Of a DNA stretch of 64,000 nt, positions 29,612-41,518 are shown piece after piece. The stretch is from Ottelia alismoides (Eukaryota > Streptophyta > Magnoliopsida > Alismatales > Hydrocharitaceae): contig JAZKJV010000390.1 in NCBI GenBank assembly GCA_037367405.1, positions 1,116,001-1,180,000 on the forward strand, given 5' to 3'. How positions within the stretch are numbered: position 1 is the first letter of the stretch; every line of letters begins with the position of its first letter. Made by a program: the position numbers and the translations under genes. The notes beneath the pieces are model-generated. The model did not search any database, had not been told where the DNA came from, and saw only the letters and a program-made list of their open reading frames with translations.

Positions 29612-30329
29612 CAAGAACATGTTATTCATTTATGGTTTATTCACTATACAGGTATGTCCAAATTTTATCTGGAAAGTTGTGAAATCTTTTTTTATGAATC
29701 TTAATCGCACTTCTTAAGTTGTTTTGGACCATGTCAGCATGTCCTTGGACTAATTATTGAATTATTCACAAGGGAACTATTTAACATTTCTCCTTATAAT
29801 CGAGGAAGTGCTGATTTACTGAATTTTCGTTGTCCAAGAAAGTTAGTACGGGGAAGTTATGTATCAGTCAAGAAAATCTTGGTTGATTCAAGTTTTTAAG
29901 ATTTGGGTTTCACTATATTTTCACATGAATAGGGTTGTGTAATGGCTTGTTTTTTAACCCTGGTAGAATGGTGACAGACAAATCCTGATATTTTGTAGGG
30001 CTTTAGGCCCAATAAGGCATCTGCATACAAAATATCTTAGTCATCAAGTAATGGTGCATTACTCATATCTAAGGCCGGACTTTCTTTAGTTAACGAGGGA
30101 TCAAATTGGCAGTGTTTCATGCTGGTCTGTTGTATGTCCTGGAGTTCAGGTACAAATGTTGGTTGTCTATGTTATTGTTATGTTTAATATGTTGACATGC
30201 ATTATGTTGCTGACCTCAGTTTCATCTGGGTTGGCATGGCATGTGCTGTCTTTGTGAACGATAGTTGCATTTTTTCTTCTATCATTACAAATTTTTAGCT
30301 TAAAAGCTGATTATGTTACTTTACCAAAG
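29612..30329. other. Intronic or upstream sequence before the J-protein exon
   Basis: AT-rich, no open frame of note, no transposon ends seen. I looked for the first part of a J domain (helices I-II and HPD) and did not find it. Confidence 0.5.
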
Positions 30330-30469
30330 TTTATGATGGTAGAGGCACTCTTGAAGAAGGTGAAACAGCTGAAGCTCGATTCATAAAGATTCAGGCTGCA
30401 TACGAATTGTTAATAGATGAGGAGAGGAGGAGGGAATACGATCGTGAGCATCGTGTGAATCCCATGAAG
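30330..30469 (+). CDS. DnaJ/J-domain protein, internal exon (J-domain helices III-IV)
   Basis: An exon of a host J-protein (Hsp40-type co-chaperone; J domains stimulate Hsp70 ATPase). It reads DGRGTLEEGETAEARFIKI, then QAAYELLIDEERRREYD, the helix III-IV part of a J domain, ending NPMK. The acceptor is ...ttaccaaag before 30330 and the donor AAG|gtaact at 30469, ending in phase 0. The exon begins inside a codon whose last two bases are tt, so a Val after an upstream HPD would fit, but that exon is not in view. The reading frame is intact. Confidence 0.88.
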
Positions 30470-30587
30470 GTAACTTCAGTTCTGGCTCGTGTTTCGACTC
30501 CTATAGCATAGTGATTCCTATTGAACCGAAACAAATTATAGCCTTCAATGGTGAAATTTTAAGCGATTATGATATATATATGGGGCT

Positions 30588-30965
30588 GGGGAGTATGCAC
30601 CAAGGTGCATGTAAGTTTACGTGCACTGGAGCCATAAATATCTAATTTTCTCGATTTTTTTTGATATAAATCACTGGGGGATTTAGATGACAATATATCA
30701 CCATGACATCATTCAAATTTAAACTTAATTCAAGACTTATAACTTATCCATCAAGACAGTCAAATTTTAACGGTCTTAGAATAGCTGAAATCGATCCCTT
30801 CAGATGGACATGTTAGGAATGCATGTTTTACATGAAATTTGAAATGCATAATCCACTTAATATTCTAAGTAAATCCCTCAGGGATTCATTTAAAAAAAGT
30901 CTAAAAAATGGACGTTTGTGGTACTGGTGCGTATCGACTTACATGCACCTTGGTGTGTACTCCTC
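30588..30965. mobile_element. MITE-like element (378 bp) with about 44-bp inverted ends
   Basis: The left end ggggagtatgcaccaaggtg and the right end read backwards, gaggagtacacaccaaggtg, match over about 44 bp. The core has no coding sequence. No clean target duplication was found, so the superfamily is unassigned. Confidence 0.8.
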
Positions 30966-30984
30966 ATGCATATATGTGTGTGTA

Positions 30985-32691
30985 CAACAACAAAACCTTT
31001 TACCACGTTAAGTAGGGTCGGCTACATGGAATTTTTGCCTCCATTCAGATCTATATTGGATCATTCTCGGACTTAGATCCAAAAAACTAAGATCCCTTCG
31101 TATAGTCTCATTCCAATACTTCTTGGACCTTCCTCGCCCTCTCTTAGCCGGCTCAACATCTCAAAACTCACATCTCCTCACCGGTGCATCAATTGACCTC
31201 CTTTGCAAATGGCCAAACCACCTTAAACGAGTTTCTCGCATCTTATCCTCGATCGGAGCTACACCAACTTTCTTTCTGATGGCATTATTCTGAATCCGAT
31301 CTTTACGTATGTGTGTGTGTTCACATATCTACCGTAGCATTTTCATTTGCTACTGTCATTCTCTGCACATGTCTATGGTTCACAGGCCAACATTCAGATA
31401 CATAGAGAATAACAGGTCTCACAATTGCTTTGTAAAACTTTCCTTTAATTTTCAAAGAAATTTTCTTATCACAAAGAACTGTAGAGGCTCCTCTCCATTT
31501 TAGTCAACTTGTACTTATTCTATTTGTAACATCTCCATCAATTTCTCCATCTTGTTGCAAAATAGATCCCAAGTATCTAAAAGAAACTCTCTTCCGAATG
31601 TTATCATCACCAATCTTCACCTCGATTCCTTCACCATTGCTTCCATCAAAAGTGCACTCAATATATTCAGTCTCGCCCTACTTATACGAAATCCTTTAGT
31701 CTCCAATGCATGTCTTCAGACCTCAAGCTTCTCATTTACTCCATCTCTAGTCTCATCAATCAATACAATATCATCAACGAATAACATACACCAAGGTATC
31801 TCATTCTGAATGTGACTTATCAACTCATCCATAATCAAAATAAAAAGAAATGGACTCAAAGTTGAACCTTGATGTCTATCATTGTTGATGTCAAAATAAT
31901 CAGCCTTCCCAGATTGTATCCGTACACAAGGTGAAGCCCTATCATACATATCTTTTATGAGGTTAATGTATAGGACATGTACTTGTCTCTTCTCCGAAAC
32001 TCTCCACAATATCTCGTGTGGGACAGAATCATAAGCCTTCTCTAAATCAATAAAAGACATATGGAGGTTCTTCCTTTTAGTTCTATAAATCTCCATTGTT
32101 CTCCTCAACAAGTGGATGGCTTCAATAGTTGAGTGAGCTGGCATGCATCCTAATTGGTTTTCTTTTACTTTGGAAACTTGCGTCAACCTTTTTTCAGTCA
32201 CATGTTCCCAAATTTTCATAGTGTGATTAATCAGCTTGATGCCTCTGTAATTTGAATAATTTTGAATGTCTCCTTTGTTCTTATAAAGAGGTGCCACGAT
32301 GCTTCTCCTCCAACTTCAGGTATTTTCTTGCATCGTCAAATGGCATTGAATAAATTTATAAGCCAAGTCAAACCATGCTCACCTAAAACTCTCCAAACTT
32401 TTATAGGAATGTCATCAGATCCTATACCTTTCTCAGGTCTCATAACATTCAAAGCCTCTTCTACTTCCTTTGTATTCGTCTATAGCTTGAACGATTCAAG
32501 TAACTTTGACTACTAGCTAGATCTCCCATAGTGATATTTCTATTTCCTTTCCCAATGAAAAACTTATGGAAGTACTGCATCCATCTAGTTTCTATATCAA
32601 TCTGAGTAGCAAGAATGCGGCCTTACTCATCCGTAATGCATCTCACTTGAAAAGATCTTTGATCTTTCTTTCTCTTGCTTTAGCCAACCCC
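30985..32691 (-). mobile_element. RTE-clade LINE, 5'-truncated, in the first visible intron
   Basis: The minus strand reads RT then a 3' tail ending ggttttgttgttg, the TTG-rich end typical of plant RTE elements. It is flanked by tatatgtgtgtgta (30971-30984) and a longer version of the same TG run (32692-32709), a target duplication whose microsatellite has changed length. It is antisense to the host gene. Confidence 0.88.
31716..32297 (-). pseudogene. RTE reverse transcriptase
   Basis: A 193-codon frame: PLYKNKGDIQNYSNYRGIKL, then ENQLGCMPAHSTIEAIHLLR, FIDLEKAYDSVPHEILW (first catalytic Asp) and GSTLSPFLFILIMDEL. The catalytic FVDD is in [14 protein letters not shown]. The endonuclease is missing, and the C-terminal part downstream (31000-31715) is in other frames. 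Confidence 0.9.
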
Positions 32692-32944
32692 TATATGTGT
32701 GTGTGTGTAAGGTCGTACTGTAGTCATCCAAATTAGTGACGTCATGCTCAATTGTTTTTTCCCAACTCTTCAGATTGTTCTGTCTCTCTTACAAGGCTCA
32801 TATAGTAATTTTGCCATTTTCTCTTCAGCACGTAATTTGGTCTCATTTCCTCGTATAGTGATTCTGGTGAATGTCCATTGCTCTGTCATTATTTGCTTCA
32901 AGACTGTTCTTATTTTAATTTTTTTGGATTATACTGCTTCCCAG

Positions 32945-33082
32945 GCTTCTCAAGCATGGATGGAGTGGCTTATGAAAAAAAGAAAAGCGTTCGATCAACG
33001 TGGTGATATGGCTATTGCAGCATGGGCTGAGCAGCAACAGCGTGAAATGTACCTTCGTGCACGCAATCTGTCCCGTTCCAAG
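32945..33082 (+). CDS. DnaJ/J-domain protein, exon following the J domain
   Basis: 46 codons in phase 0 at both ends: ASQAWMEWLMKKRKAFDQRG, then DMAIAAWAEQQQREMYLRAR and NLSRSK. Acceptor ...cttcccag and donor AAG|gtgaat are canonical. The composition (charged, helical, no low-complexity slip) and the perfect phase with both neighbours support a real exon. The block after the J domain resembles a conserved plant J-protein family as I remember it; I give no symbol because the N-terminus is missing. Confidence 0.9.
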
Positions 33083-33224
33083 GTGAATTGCATGTTTGAC
33101 TTCTTGTTCTTGTATATTTTCATGGTTAATTCATATTTCTTTTTACATATTTGAACTCAGGAATTTCATTTAGGAGCTTGTTTGTATCCATTTATTTTAA
33201 ACGTACTCATGTTGCCTATCATCA

Positions 33225-33385
33225 CAAAATGCACACCCACATACATGTGTGCACAGACATAACACCCACACACCACACCCTCGCATGCACATGTGTGTGT
33301 ACACACACATGCTTGATACACACATTAGCACATGTGCACCCATATATGCAAATGCACACCCCACCTCCCACCCCACACAACCACA
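33225..33385. repeat. CA/TG-rich simple-sequence tract
   Basis: Imperfect cacaca/tgtgtg with cacccacac variants. Open frames on both strands here are artefacts. Confidence 0.85.
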
Positions 33386-34756
33386 CAGTAGCAACTGAGG
33401 CTTTGAAGGGCTTGATGGCTATCGGCCTCATTGAACCTCTCTACCAGACTTCAACTGGAACTTCTGTTTCCTTCCCTTTAAATTTTGATTCCACATTTGA
33501 TCCATTTTTCGATTTGTTAGTATATGATCTTGTTTTATTCCTAATATTTTTTTATGTACGTCTGAGCATAAACACACACACATGATATAGATTCAAATGA
33601 CCAATTAGAGGTCCATTGATCCTAGGAACCCATTACCACCTCCAGTTATGCACGACTCCATAATCCACTTAGAAGTAATCGGTTAAGCTTGTACTATATA
33701 GTCAGGTGAAGTAACTATTTCTTAAATACTCATGTAGATCAAACTTTTAATTATTCCAAACATCAAGAAAGAAAACTTGTAAAAATGCCCACCGTATATT
33801 CATTTTATACGACACTATAAATCATTATGAAACTCGGCCATGTATGTATTTTACAAAGCATTACCTAACCTAGTTTTTTTAATAAATCTAGTTTCTTTTC
33901 ACCTTAGTAATGTTCATAAGAAACTATATCTTCACTGAGTATTATGTTTCATGCTTGATAATAATGCTTAAATAGAATCCTAATACCGTATTGTGTACTT
34001 CGAGGGACATCTAGTTATATATGGATTGGCCCAGCCCAAACCCAACCGCATTAATATTGGGTCGGACTTGGGCTGGGGCCACACTGCAAGGAAAATAAAT
34101 GGACTTGGGCTTGGGCCCTAACAAGGCCTGCAAGGGCCCAACATGGTGCTCATCTCTATCTGGCGGGGACTCAAATTCAAAACTGTTATTTCTTTTTTGT
34201 ATTATTTGATTTTTGTATCATATTTTATTTCCTGCAAATATATTCGTGCAATCTTTCCAGTATTTTATTTGGTTGGTAAACTTGCAAGTTTTATTCTGCT
34301 TATTTCTTAATTGAAAATTACATCATTCATTTATTATTTAATTTACAAAGTTTTAAATCTTGTTTTTTTATTTGTTTCGTGTAAAAAGTTATATATCAGC
34401 CCTACTCAAGTAATTAATTAATTTTAGGTTTTCATTATTAATATTTTGTCTTAGAATTTAAAATATTCGAAGCCCCTTAACTTAATGTTTAATGTAGGCT
34501 AATTAATTTAATTGTGTTTTGTTTTATGTATTATAATATTTTTAAATATTTTTATAAAATAGTTCGTTTCATGTAGTTTTAGGAATAATTTATTTTCTTC
34601 AATTTGCGTAGGAAATTCTAAAAAAGTCATATTAAATAAAAACATAAAAATTAGGAAAATAGTACAATTCTTGATTAATTACATAGACCCATCCACCTTT
34701 TTGTGGCTTGATTCATACTCGCATTTTGAATTCGATTAGATAATTCCAATAGTATA

Positions 34757-37586
34757 GTTTTATTTTTTTAAGTAAAAGAGGGTGAAGTTCCAAGACGGGC
34801 TCCACCGCGAAGCACACACACATACACATATACTTATATAAAATAAAGTTTACAGGTACAGATCACAACTACAATAGACTGAGCCATGAAGAATAGAAAG
34901 CTTACCCATGCTGAAGAACGACATGACTACAGAATGGCTTGCCACTAAAAATGAGGTCATTCTTAGCTCTCCAAATCTCCCACGTAAAGGCAAAAGGCTT
35001 CCGACAATCGTCATGAGAGTTGCTGCAACATGATCGAATAAAATCCTTGAAAGTGCACCCATCTTCGACTCTTAGCCACAGGATGCCTGGTCTTGACCAG
35101 AAAAGTTACGATGATATGCAAGAGAACAGAAGATGATCCAAGTCCTCCGATGCAGTCCCACAACTAGGGCATAATAGATCACTGGCGTGAAAGATCTTAT
35201 CCATGTACACCTTCGTGAGCAACGTCTATGTCTAACCAGCCAAAGGAAAACCTTTATTCTAGTTGGAATTCTGATCTTCCAGATTATAAGAAAGCCTTTT
35301 CTCAACCTATTCATCAACTCCTCCTTGGATGCAAAGAAAAACAAGCCTTCTTAACCAAGAAAGAACCATCCTTCCACACCCAATGATCTCTCCCCCCCAT
35401 ATCTATCTTGTAATTCCGACAGTCAAGGTGAGAAAATCTTGAAATATTTGCTCTGAAAAGTCTGCCACAAAGGGTGGCATCCATGATCCATCACACCACA
35501 CCTGCTTTACTGAACAATCATGCTCAACGGCTAGAGCGTAAAGCCTTGGGAAGCGATCGACTAAGGGACCACCTCCAGACCAATCATCAGTTCAGAAACA
35601 AAAACCTTCTCCATTGCCTAGCATGGGCATCAGCATAGTCCTCGTCTCAGGAAGTACCATAGAGATGCCCTTCCACAAGGAGGAAGGAGCGCGAATCTTT
35701 AAAGTGGACAGGGTGGCACCAATTCCATAAATGGATCGAAGGAGATGACATAACAGTGCTTCACTCTTGCCCCACAGTCTCACCACCCATTTAGCCAACA
35801 TCGCCTTATTCATAACCTAAACTCTTCTTATGCCAAGACCACCTAAACTCTTAGGCGTAGTCACCGTGTCCTAGCGTACGAAGTAGATCCCATATCGCTT
35901 CTGCTTTCATCAGACCAAAGGAATCTCCTCATTTAAGACTCCATCCTGTTGTGAACGTTGACCATTAGCAATCTCGTAGAGCAATAGAAAACACGAATTG
36001 TTGTGAGACCGTACTTCAATAGCACCAACTTCCCTCCCTGTGACAAAGTTGTTGCTTTCCAACCACCCACCCGTCTGGCCATCTTGTCCAAGATTAACTT
36101 CCAATCCGAAGAACCCAACCATCCACCAACCACCGGAAGACCTAAATAAGTCATTGGCAATTAAGAGCTCCCATAATGAAGAGATGATGCAATGCTATGC
36201 ATCTCCACCTAAGAGAGTCCAAAAGGTACAACAGTGGATGTATATGCATTCATCTGAAGTCCAGGCAAATCACCAAAAATCCCCATAATCTTGGCAACCC
36301 CTTTCACCTGCTCTCCCCCCCACCCTCAAGGAAAATGATTGTGTCTTCCGCATACTGAAGAATGTGGATGGAAACATCTTCCTTCCTGAATCATTGGCAT
36401 AAACGACCATCCGAGGTCGGCTTCATCATCACAGTCAGGGCATCAACCACTATCACAAAAAGCAACGGGGCAAGAGGGCAATCCTGACGGATCCCTCTCT
36501 ATGGATGGAAAAAACCTCCTTCCAGTTTACCATTGACCAAAATTGCGGAAGAGGATGTCATGATGCATCTATTCATCCATACCACCCAAATATCCGAGAT
36601 GCCCCTCTTCTGCAAGGATGGACATATTATCCTCCAATCCACATAATCATAAGCCTTAGAGAAATTAATCTTCCAGGATATTCCTGTTTTCTTATACCGC
36701 TTCCAATCCAATACCATTTTCGATGCCATCATCAATCCATCCGCCATTAACCTATCTGAAACAAAAGCCATCAATTCCGGATATATGATGGATTCCAAAA
36801 CTCTACGCAATCTGTTCGCCAACATCTTTGCAACGATAAGACATGCTACATTGGATATCAAGATAGGTCTGTAGTCGTCCACCCTTGTAGGAGCATCCCT
36901 CTTTGGTACCAAAAAAATGAGTGCCTTGTTGAGCCTTTCAAATCCTAGATTTCTCTTGCCAAATTCCACCACCACATCCATGAAATCTTCTTTAATCGTG
37001 TCCCAGAATTCTATGTAGAACGACATGGGGAAACCATCATGCCCAAGTGCTCCATCCGCATTCAGCTGAAAAATACCATCTCAACTTCGTCAAGCTGAAA
37101 TAAATCCATGAGTCCCTCAGCCAATCTTTGTGTCACTCTACTGACACCCCTTCCCAACCATCCACACCCCTGCTTGGTGCTCCTCTTGCTCATGTTCTAA
37201 AAATGTTCAACCAAGGCCCTTCCAATATGTTGATCCCCCTGATCTGGCTCCCTCTGAATTCCAACAATGTTAAACCGTTTCTCCTACGCCTGCCACTGGC
37301 CATGGAATGAAAAAATGAGTATTGGCATCGCCCTCCTTGGGCCATATCTGTCTGATCTTTGTCTCTGATAGACCTTCGATTTTCTATCTTCATCCATTAT
37401 AACCTAGAGCTGGGTCGCCCTCTCCTCCCGTTCTTCCATAGATAGGTCTCCATCATCCTATGCCTTGTCCAGTCTGGTTATAACCTCAAGAGCGGTGTCC
37501 CTTCTGACTCTTCGGCTCGCCCAAACATTCTTGTCAGAGTCAATTAGAAAACGGCGAAGATCCTTTAGCTTTGCAGCGAAGCGGGC
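34757..37586 (-). mobile_element. L1-type LINE, 5'-truncated, in the giant intron
   Basis: The minus strand reads a pre-RT linker (KLKDLRRFLIDSDKNVWASR), RT, then the zinc-type C-terminus, and ends in an A-rich tail near 34757-34770. It is a different copy from the LINE at 2363 but the same ORF2 design. The 5' edge touches a copia LTR at 37587, so I cannot define its target duplication. Confidence 0.85.
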
Positions 37587-37640
37587 TGTTAGAAAATAGG
37601 AAGCAGAATCAGAAATAAAGATAAAGAAATTAAAGAACAC
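35072..37640 (-). pseudogene. L1 ORF2 remnant: reverse transcriptase and zinc domain
   Basis: The longest frame (36499-37026) reads FYIEFWDTIKEDFMDVVVEF, then DYRPILISNVACLIVAKMLA and the catalytic block INFSKAYDYVDW. Further left in other frames: MPMTYLGLPVVGG, KAMLAKWVVRLWGKSEALL and IWKIRIPTRIKVFLWLVRHR (zf-RVT region). The region around the expected FADD box is out of frame. Many stops; dead. Confidence 0.86.
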
Positions 37641-38885
37641 AAAGATTTTTTAAGTGGAACCCTACACCCTAAGGAGCGGGATGAAACTACGGGAGAAGCC
37701 CTCAAAGGGGCGGATATTGCATTCCTTTTTCTTATTGGATACAGGAGGTCTGGGGGCTCTTTATATAGCCTTCACATAGCCTCCAAGTCCCACCACTGGT
37801 AGATGTGGGACTAAACTCATGGATGGGGTAAATGGATCCTGGAGGTATCCATTTACCCATCTACAACCATGGTTCAAAAAATGCGCCTCAAGACGCACGA
37901 GGCGTACGCCTCGAGGCGGCCAGAAAACGCCTCTGAACGACTGTCTCGACAAGGTCCTGGGAGGCGGCCGCCTTAGTTGGTCGAGGCGGAGGCGAGGCGC
38001 TCTCCGAGGTGTTTTTTTTCAAATTATTTTTTTATGTTAATTCATTTATCCTATTAGCAATTTCAGATGTTTATAGAGACGTAGTTGTTTAGATATAATT
38101 ATATAAGATGAATGCTTGAATTTAACCGCTTTCATGTTCATATTTACTATTAAACATGTCCAATCATGTCAAAAAACTCTTAAATTATGCCCTTAAACAT
38201 ACGAATCCACAAGTATCATAGAAAAAATTACCCGTAGACTTATTTTTAAGGAGTTTTCAAATAATGAGCTATGTAGTATACCAGGAAGGTCAAACAAGAT
38301 ATAATTCAAGGGGAGTTTATGTACTACTCCCATTCAAACAGATCAATATATCTGAATAGAAATAAAATCCTAAATAAAAAATTTCGCCGGGGGTGCTGTC
38401 CCCACATCCCCGCAGGGGGGGAGCGCGCCTGCTCCCCCCTAGACTCCCCAGGCTCGCTGACCGGGCAGCGAGACCCCCGCCTTGTTGGGGTATGGTATGA
38501 CAGGAAGGAGTGCATATGACGGTTCTTCAACTTAGGTTAAATGGTTAGAATTCAGGGGAATATCAACAGATTTAATCTCTTATTGGATGAAAAATTAGTA
38601 AAAAGGCACATACATTTGTATATCTTTTCTTTCAATGTTCCTATATTTGTAATTTCATCATATTTTATAGTAATTTATATCATATGTTAGTTAGAATATA
38701 TACAATTCCATTAGTATATATTTTGTTGTAGTTTTTATAGGTTTTTTCCTTGTAGATTGAGGCTTACGCCTCGACCACCTCGAGGCTATGCCTCGCCTCG
38801 ATTCCAGGGAAACCGTCTCGTTCCGTTTTTAGTTTTTTCAAACCTTGTCTACAACTCAATAGGCGTACAACCAAATACTCCAACA
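37587..38885 (-). repeat. Copia-type 3' LTR (about 311 bp without its insertion)
   Basis: The minus strand starts TGTTGGAGTATTTGG, just after a polypurine run (ccagcatgagggggag), and ends CTATTTTCTAACA. It is interrupted by a 980-bp DNA element at 37868-38847. The internal side lies to the right. Confidence 0.78.
37868..38847. mobile_element. hAT-like DNA element (980 bp) inside the LTR
   Basis: Ends CATGGTTCAAAAAA and, read from the right, CAAGGTTTGAAAAAA, with the perfect 8-bp duplication tctacaac (37860-37867 and 38848-38855). Sub-terminal zones are packed with gaggcg/cgcctc motifs on both sides. Inside is a sharp GC-rich island at about 38375-38490. No coding sequence. Confidence 0.88.
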
Positions 38886-39130
38886 CTCCCCCTCATGCTG
38901 GAGCATACAATACTCAGCTTGGACTAACAGAAAGAAACTCAACTCACAATACATGGCACTACAGACAATATCAACTCAACGCGCACAACTGTCGGCTTCT
39001 GTCGATGACGTTGCTTCTCATGCTGTACAGGTGAGGAGGACGAACGAGCTGGAGTGTAAGTCAACCTGAGGACTCGGAACCATCGAGTCTGAAACTGCGC
39101 CTGAAATCTCCTCGTCGGAGAACTGTAAAC
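38886..39130 (-). other. Short internal copia segment next to the LTR
   Basis: Only the polypurine tract (38886-38900) and about 230 bp upstream of it on the minus strand; no domain is recognisable. Confidence 0.45.
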
Positions 39131-39400
39131 CCCAAGATAAGTCTTCTAAATCCTTCTCCTTGAAGCTTGATTGCGTCGTTCCACCATTTAGTTCTAATGA
39201 TCTTGGAAGCCATCCTCCTCTTTGTCTACCCTTTTATTTGCACAACAAGCGATGTTGAGATGTCAAGCTCTCTCATAAGATTACTTTGTAGTCTTTGCAA
39301 CACAATCGATCTCTTCTCCTCATCGTAAAGTAATCTATCTATTTTAGGCGGGTCACTCTTATAAGTAATTAAATACTCCTCCCTCTTAAGGTTGGTTGTA
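39131..39400 (-). mobile_element. RTE LINE fragment, reverse orientation
   Basis: Aligns by eye, reversed, to 45660-45945 of the RTE copy at 44938: it shares tcaagcttcaaggagaagg, atttaattacttataagagt and gaggagaagagatcg. It belongs to the stretch between endonuclease and RT. Both ends are truncated. Confidence 0.75.
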
Positions 39401-39469
39401 AAACTAACAACCTGATGGAAAAATTTTAAATATGAATAGGAAAACTATCCATTGAATCTAAAAAATGGC

Positions 39470-39645
39470 AAAGCCTTCTCCCAATATAAGTAGGGACAAC
39501 CATATGGATTCTTGCTCAATCCATGTTGAAGGTTCGACTATTTTCTAAGTTGGTCGTCGACCACCCAACACAACCCTCACAATGGGGGAATTTGAACCCT
39601 GGTCTTTTAGGTAGTAGGTACACTACACTACCATTAGAACCTTAA
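39470..39645 (-). mobile_element. Second tRNA-derived SINE (minus strand)
   Basis: The minus strand shows an A-box-like tggtagtgtagtg (39621-39633) and B box ggttcaaattc (39588-39598), with the spacing of a tRNA head. The body continues leftward (ccccattgtgagggttgtg). It differs from the SINE at 25628. Ends and target duplication were not resolved. Confidence 0.65.
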
Positions 39646-39913
39646 ATCTAATAAGCTAATAAATGATGCCGAAAAGGGAAAATCATCTTATTAGTTCAAA
39701 GATAACAACTTTTTGATTTCCAGAATATTTGCTTACATTAATTCTCCTCCACTTTGAAAATTTCATCTCATTATGAATTGATTGATTATCGTGTACGACA
39801 CATGAGGACTTCATTCATTTGCTACCCGAATCATGTTGAAAAATTAAATGTGGTGTATGCGGTGGGGTCAATTTTGCTTCAAGTTTTTTTTTGAATTGTT
39901 GTTGATGTCCACT

Positions 39914-41508
39914 TAAATTTAGCTACTAGTGAAAGTTACTTGAACTGTACAAGCTATAGATGAATACAAAAGGAAGGAAGTAGAGGAGGCTTTGAAGGTT
40001 ATGGGACATGGGATGTGTAGGACCTGATGAAATTCCTATAAAAATATGGAGAGTTTTAAGTGAGCGTGGTTTGACTTAGCTTACAAATTTATTCAATGTT
40101 ATTTGGCGAAACAAGAAAATGCATGAATATTGGAGAAGCATCGTGGTGCCTCTTTATAAGAACAAATGAGACATTCAAAATTGTTCAAATTACAGAGGTA
40201 TCAAGCTGATGAGTCATACTATGAAAATTCAGGAACGTGTGATAGAAAGAAAGTTGAGGCAAGTTTCCAAAGTAAAAGAAAATCAATTCAGATTCATGCC
40301 GTGTCGCTCAACTATTGAAGCCATCCACTTGCTGAGGACAATAGAGATTTATAAAGCTAAAAGGAAGAATCTCTATATGATTTTTATTGACTTGGAGAAG
40401 GCTTATGATTCTGTCTCACAGGAGATATTGTGGAGAGTTTTAGAGAAGAGAACAATACATATCCTATATTTTAACCTCATAAAGGATCTATATGATAGGG
40501 CTTCATCTTGTGTAAGGATATAGTCTGGGAAGACTGACTATTTTGACATCAACATTGGTCTACATCAAGGTTCAATTTTGAGTCCATTCTTTTTTACTTT
40601 GATTATGGACGAGTTAACAAGTCACATTCAGGATGAGATACCATGGTGTATGCTATTCTAATGATATTGTGTTGATTGATGAGAGTAGAGATGGAATAAA
40701 TGAGAAGCTTGGGATCTGGAAACATGCTCTGGAGACTAATGGATTTCGTATAAGTAGGGCTAAGATTTAATATATGGAGTGCACTTTTGATGGAAGCAAT
40801 GGTGAAGGAATCAAGGTGAAGACTGGTGATGATAATATTCTAGAGAGATTCTTTTAGATACTTGGGATCTATTTGAAAACATGATCGAGAAATTGATGGA
40901 GATGTTACTAATAGAATAAATGCAAGTTGACTAAAGTGGAGGGGAGCCTCTATTGTTATATGTGACAAGAACTTTTTTTCGAAAATCAAAGAAAGTTTTA
41001 CAAAACAACCGTGAGACCTGGTATGCTCTATGGATCTGCATGTTGGCCTGTAAACCGTAGACATGTGCAAAGAATGAGAGTAGCAGATATGAAAATGCTA
41101 AGGTGGATGTGTGGACACACACACACACACGTAAAGATCGGATTCGGAATGATGCAATCAGAAGGAAAATTGGTGTAGCTCTGATCGAGGATAAGATGCG
41201 GGAAAATCGCTTAAGGTGGTTTGTCCATTTGTAAAGGGATCGTCTGATGCACCCGTTTATGAGTTTTGGGATGTTTTGGATGGATCTCTACAGGAGATCC
41301 ATCCCATCGTTTCTCAAAAAATAAGTTTTGGGATGTTAAGTTGGCTAAGAGAGGGCGAGGAAGGCGCATGAAGTGTTGGAATGAGACTATACAAAGGAAT
41401 CTTAGTTTTTTAGATCTAAGGCCGAGAATGATCCAAGATAGATCTGAATGGAGTCAAAGAATCCATGCAACCAACCTATTTAATGTGAGAAAATGCCTTG
41501 TTGTTGAT
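39914..41508 (+). mobile_element. RTE-clade LINE, 5'-truncated, sense orientation
   Basis: Flanked by the 10-bp duplication gatgtccact (39904-39913 and 41509-41518) and ending in ttgttgttgat, the RTE tail. It begins downstream of the endonuclease. Confidence 0.85.
40140..41230 (+). pseudogene. RTE reverse transcriptase, broken
   Basis: The frame at 40209-40523 reads MSHTMKIQERVIERKLRQVS, then FMPCRSTIEAIHLL and FIDLEKAYDSVSQEILWRVL. Stops and shifts follow. The catalytic box region (about 40645-40675) is frameshifted, missing part of the usual MLFVDDIVL. The downstream part is recognisable only in fragments. Confidence 0.85.
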
Positions 41509-41518
41509 GATGTCCACT

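Larger units (their letters stand above)
30470..32944 (+). other. Intron of the J-protein gene (2475 bp)
   Basis: Starts gtaact and ends ttcccag. It carries a MITE-like element (30588-30965) and a 5'-truncated RTE LINE in reverse orientation (30985-32691); the rest is AT-rich without features. Confidence 0.85.

Noticed and set aside
33197..33585. 65-144 codon frames
   Set aside because: Encoded by CA/TG simple repeat; no protein pattern.
39131..41508. A single LINE with a 5' inversion by twin priming
   Set aside because: The sense RTE copy has its own perfect 10-bp duplication (39904-39913 / 41509-41518) that excludes the inverted fragment, and a SINE lies between them.
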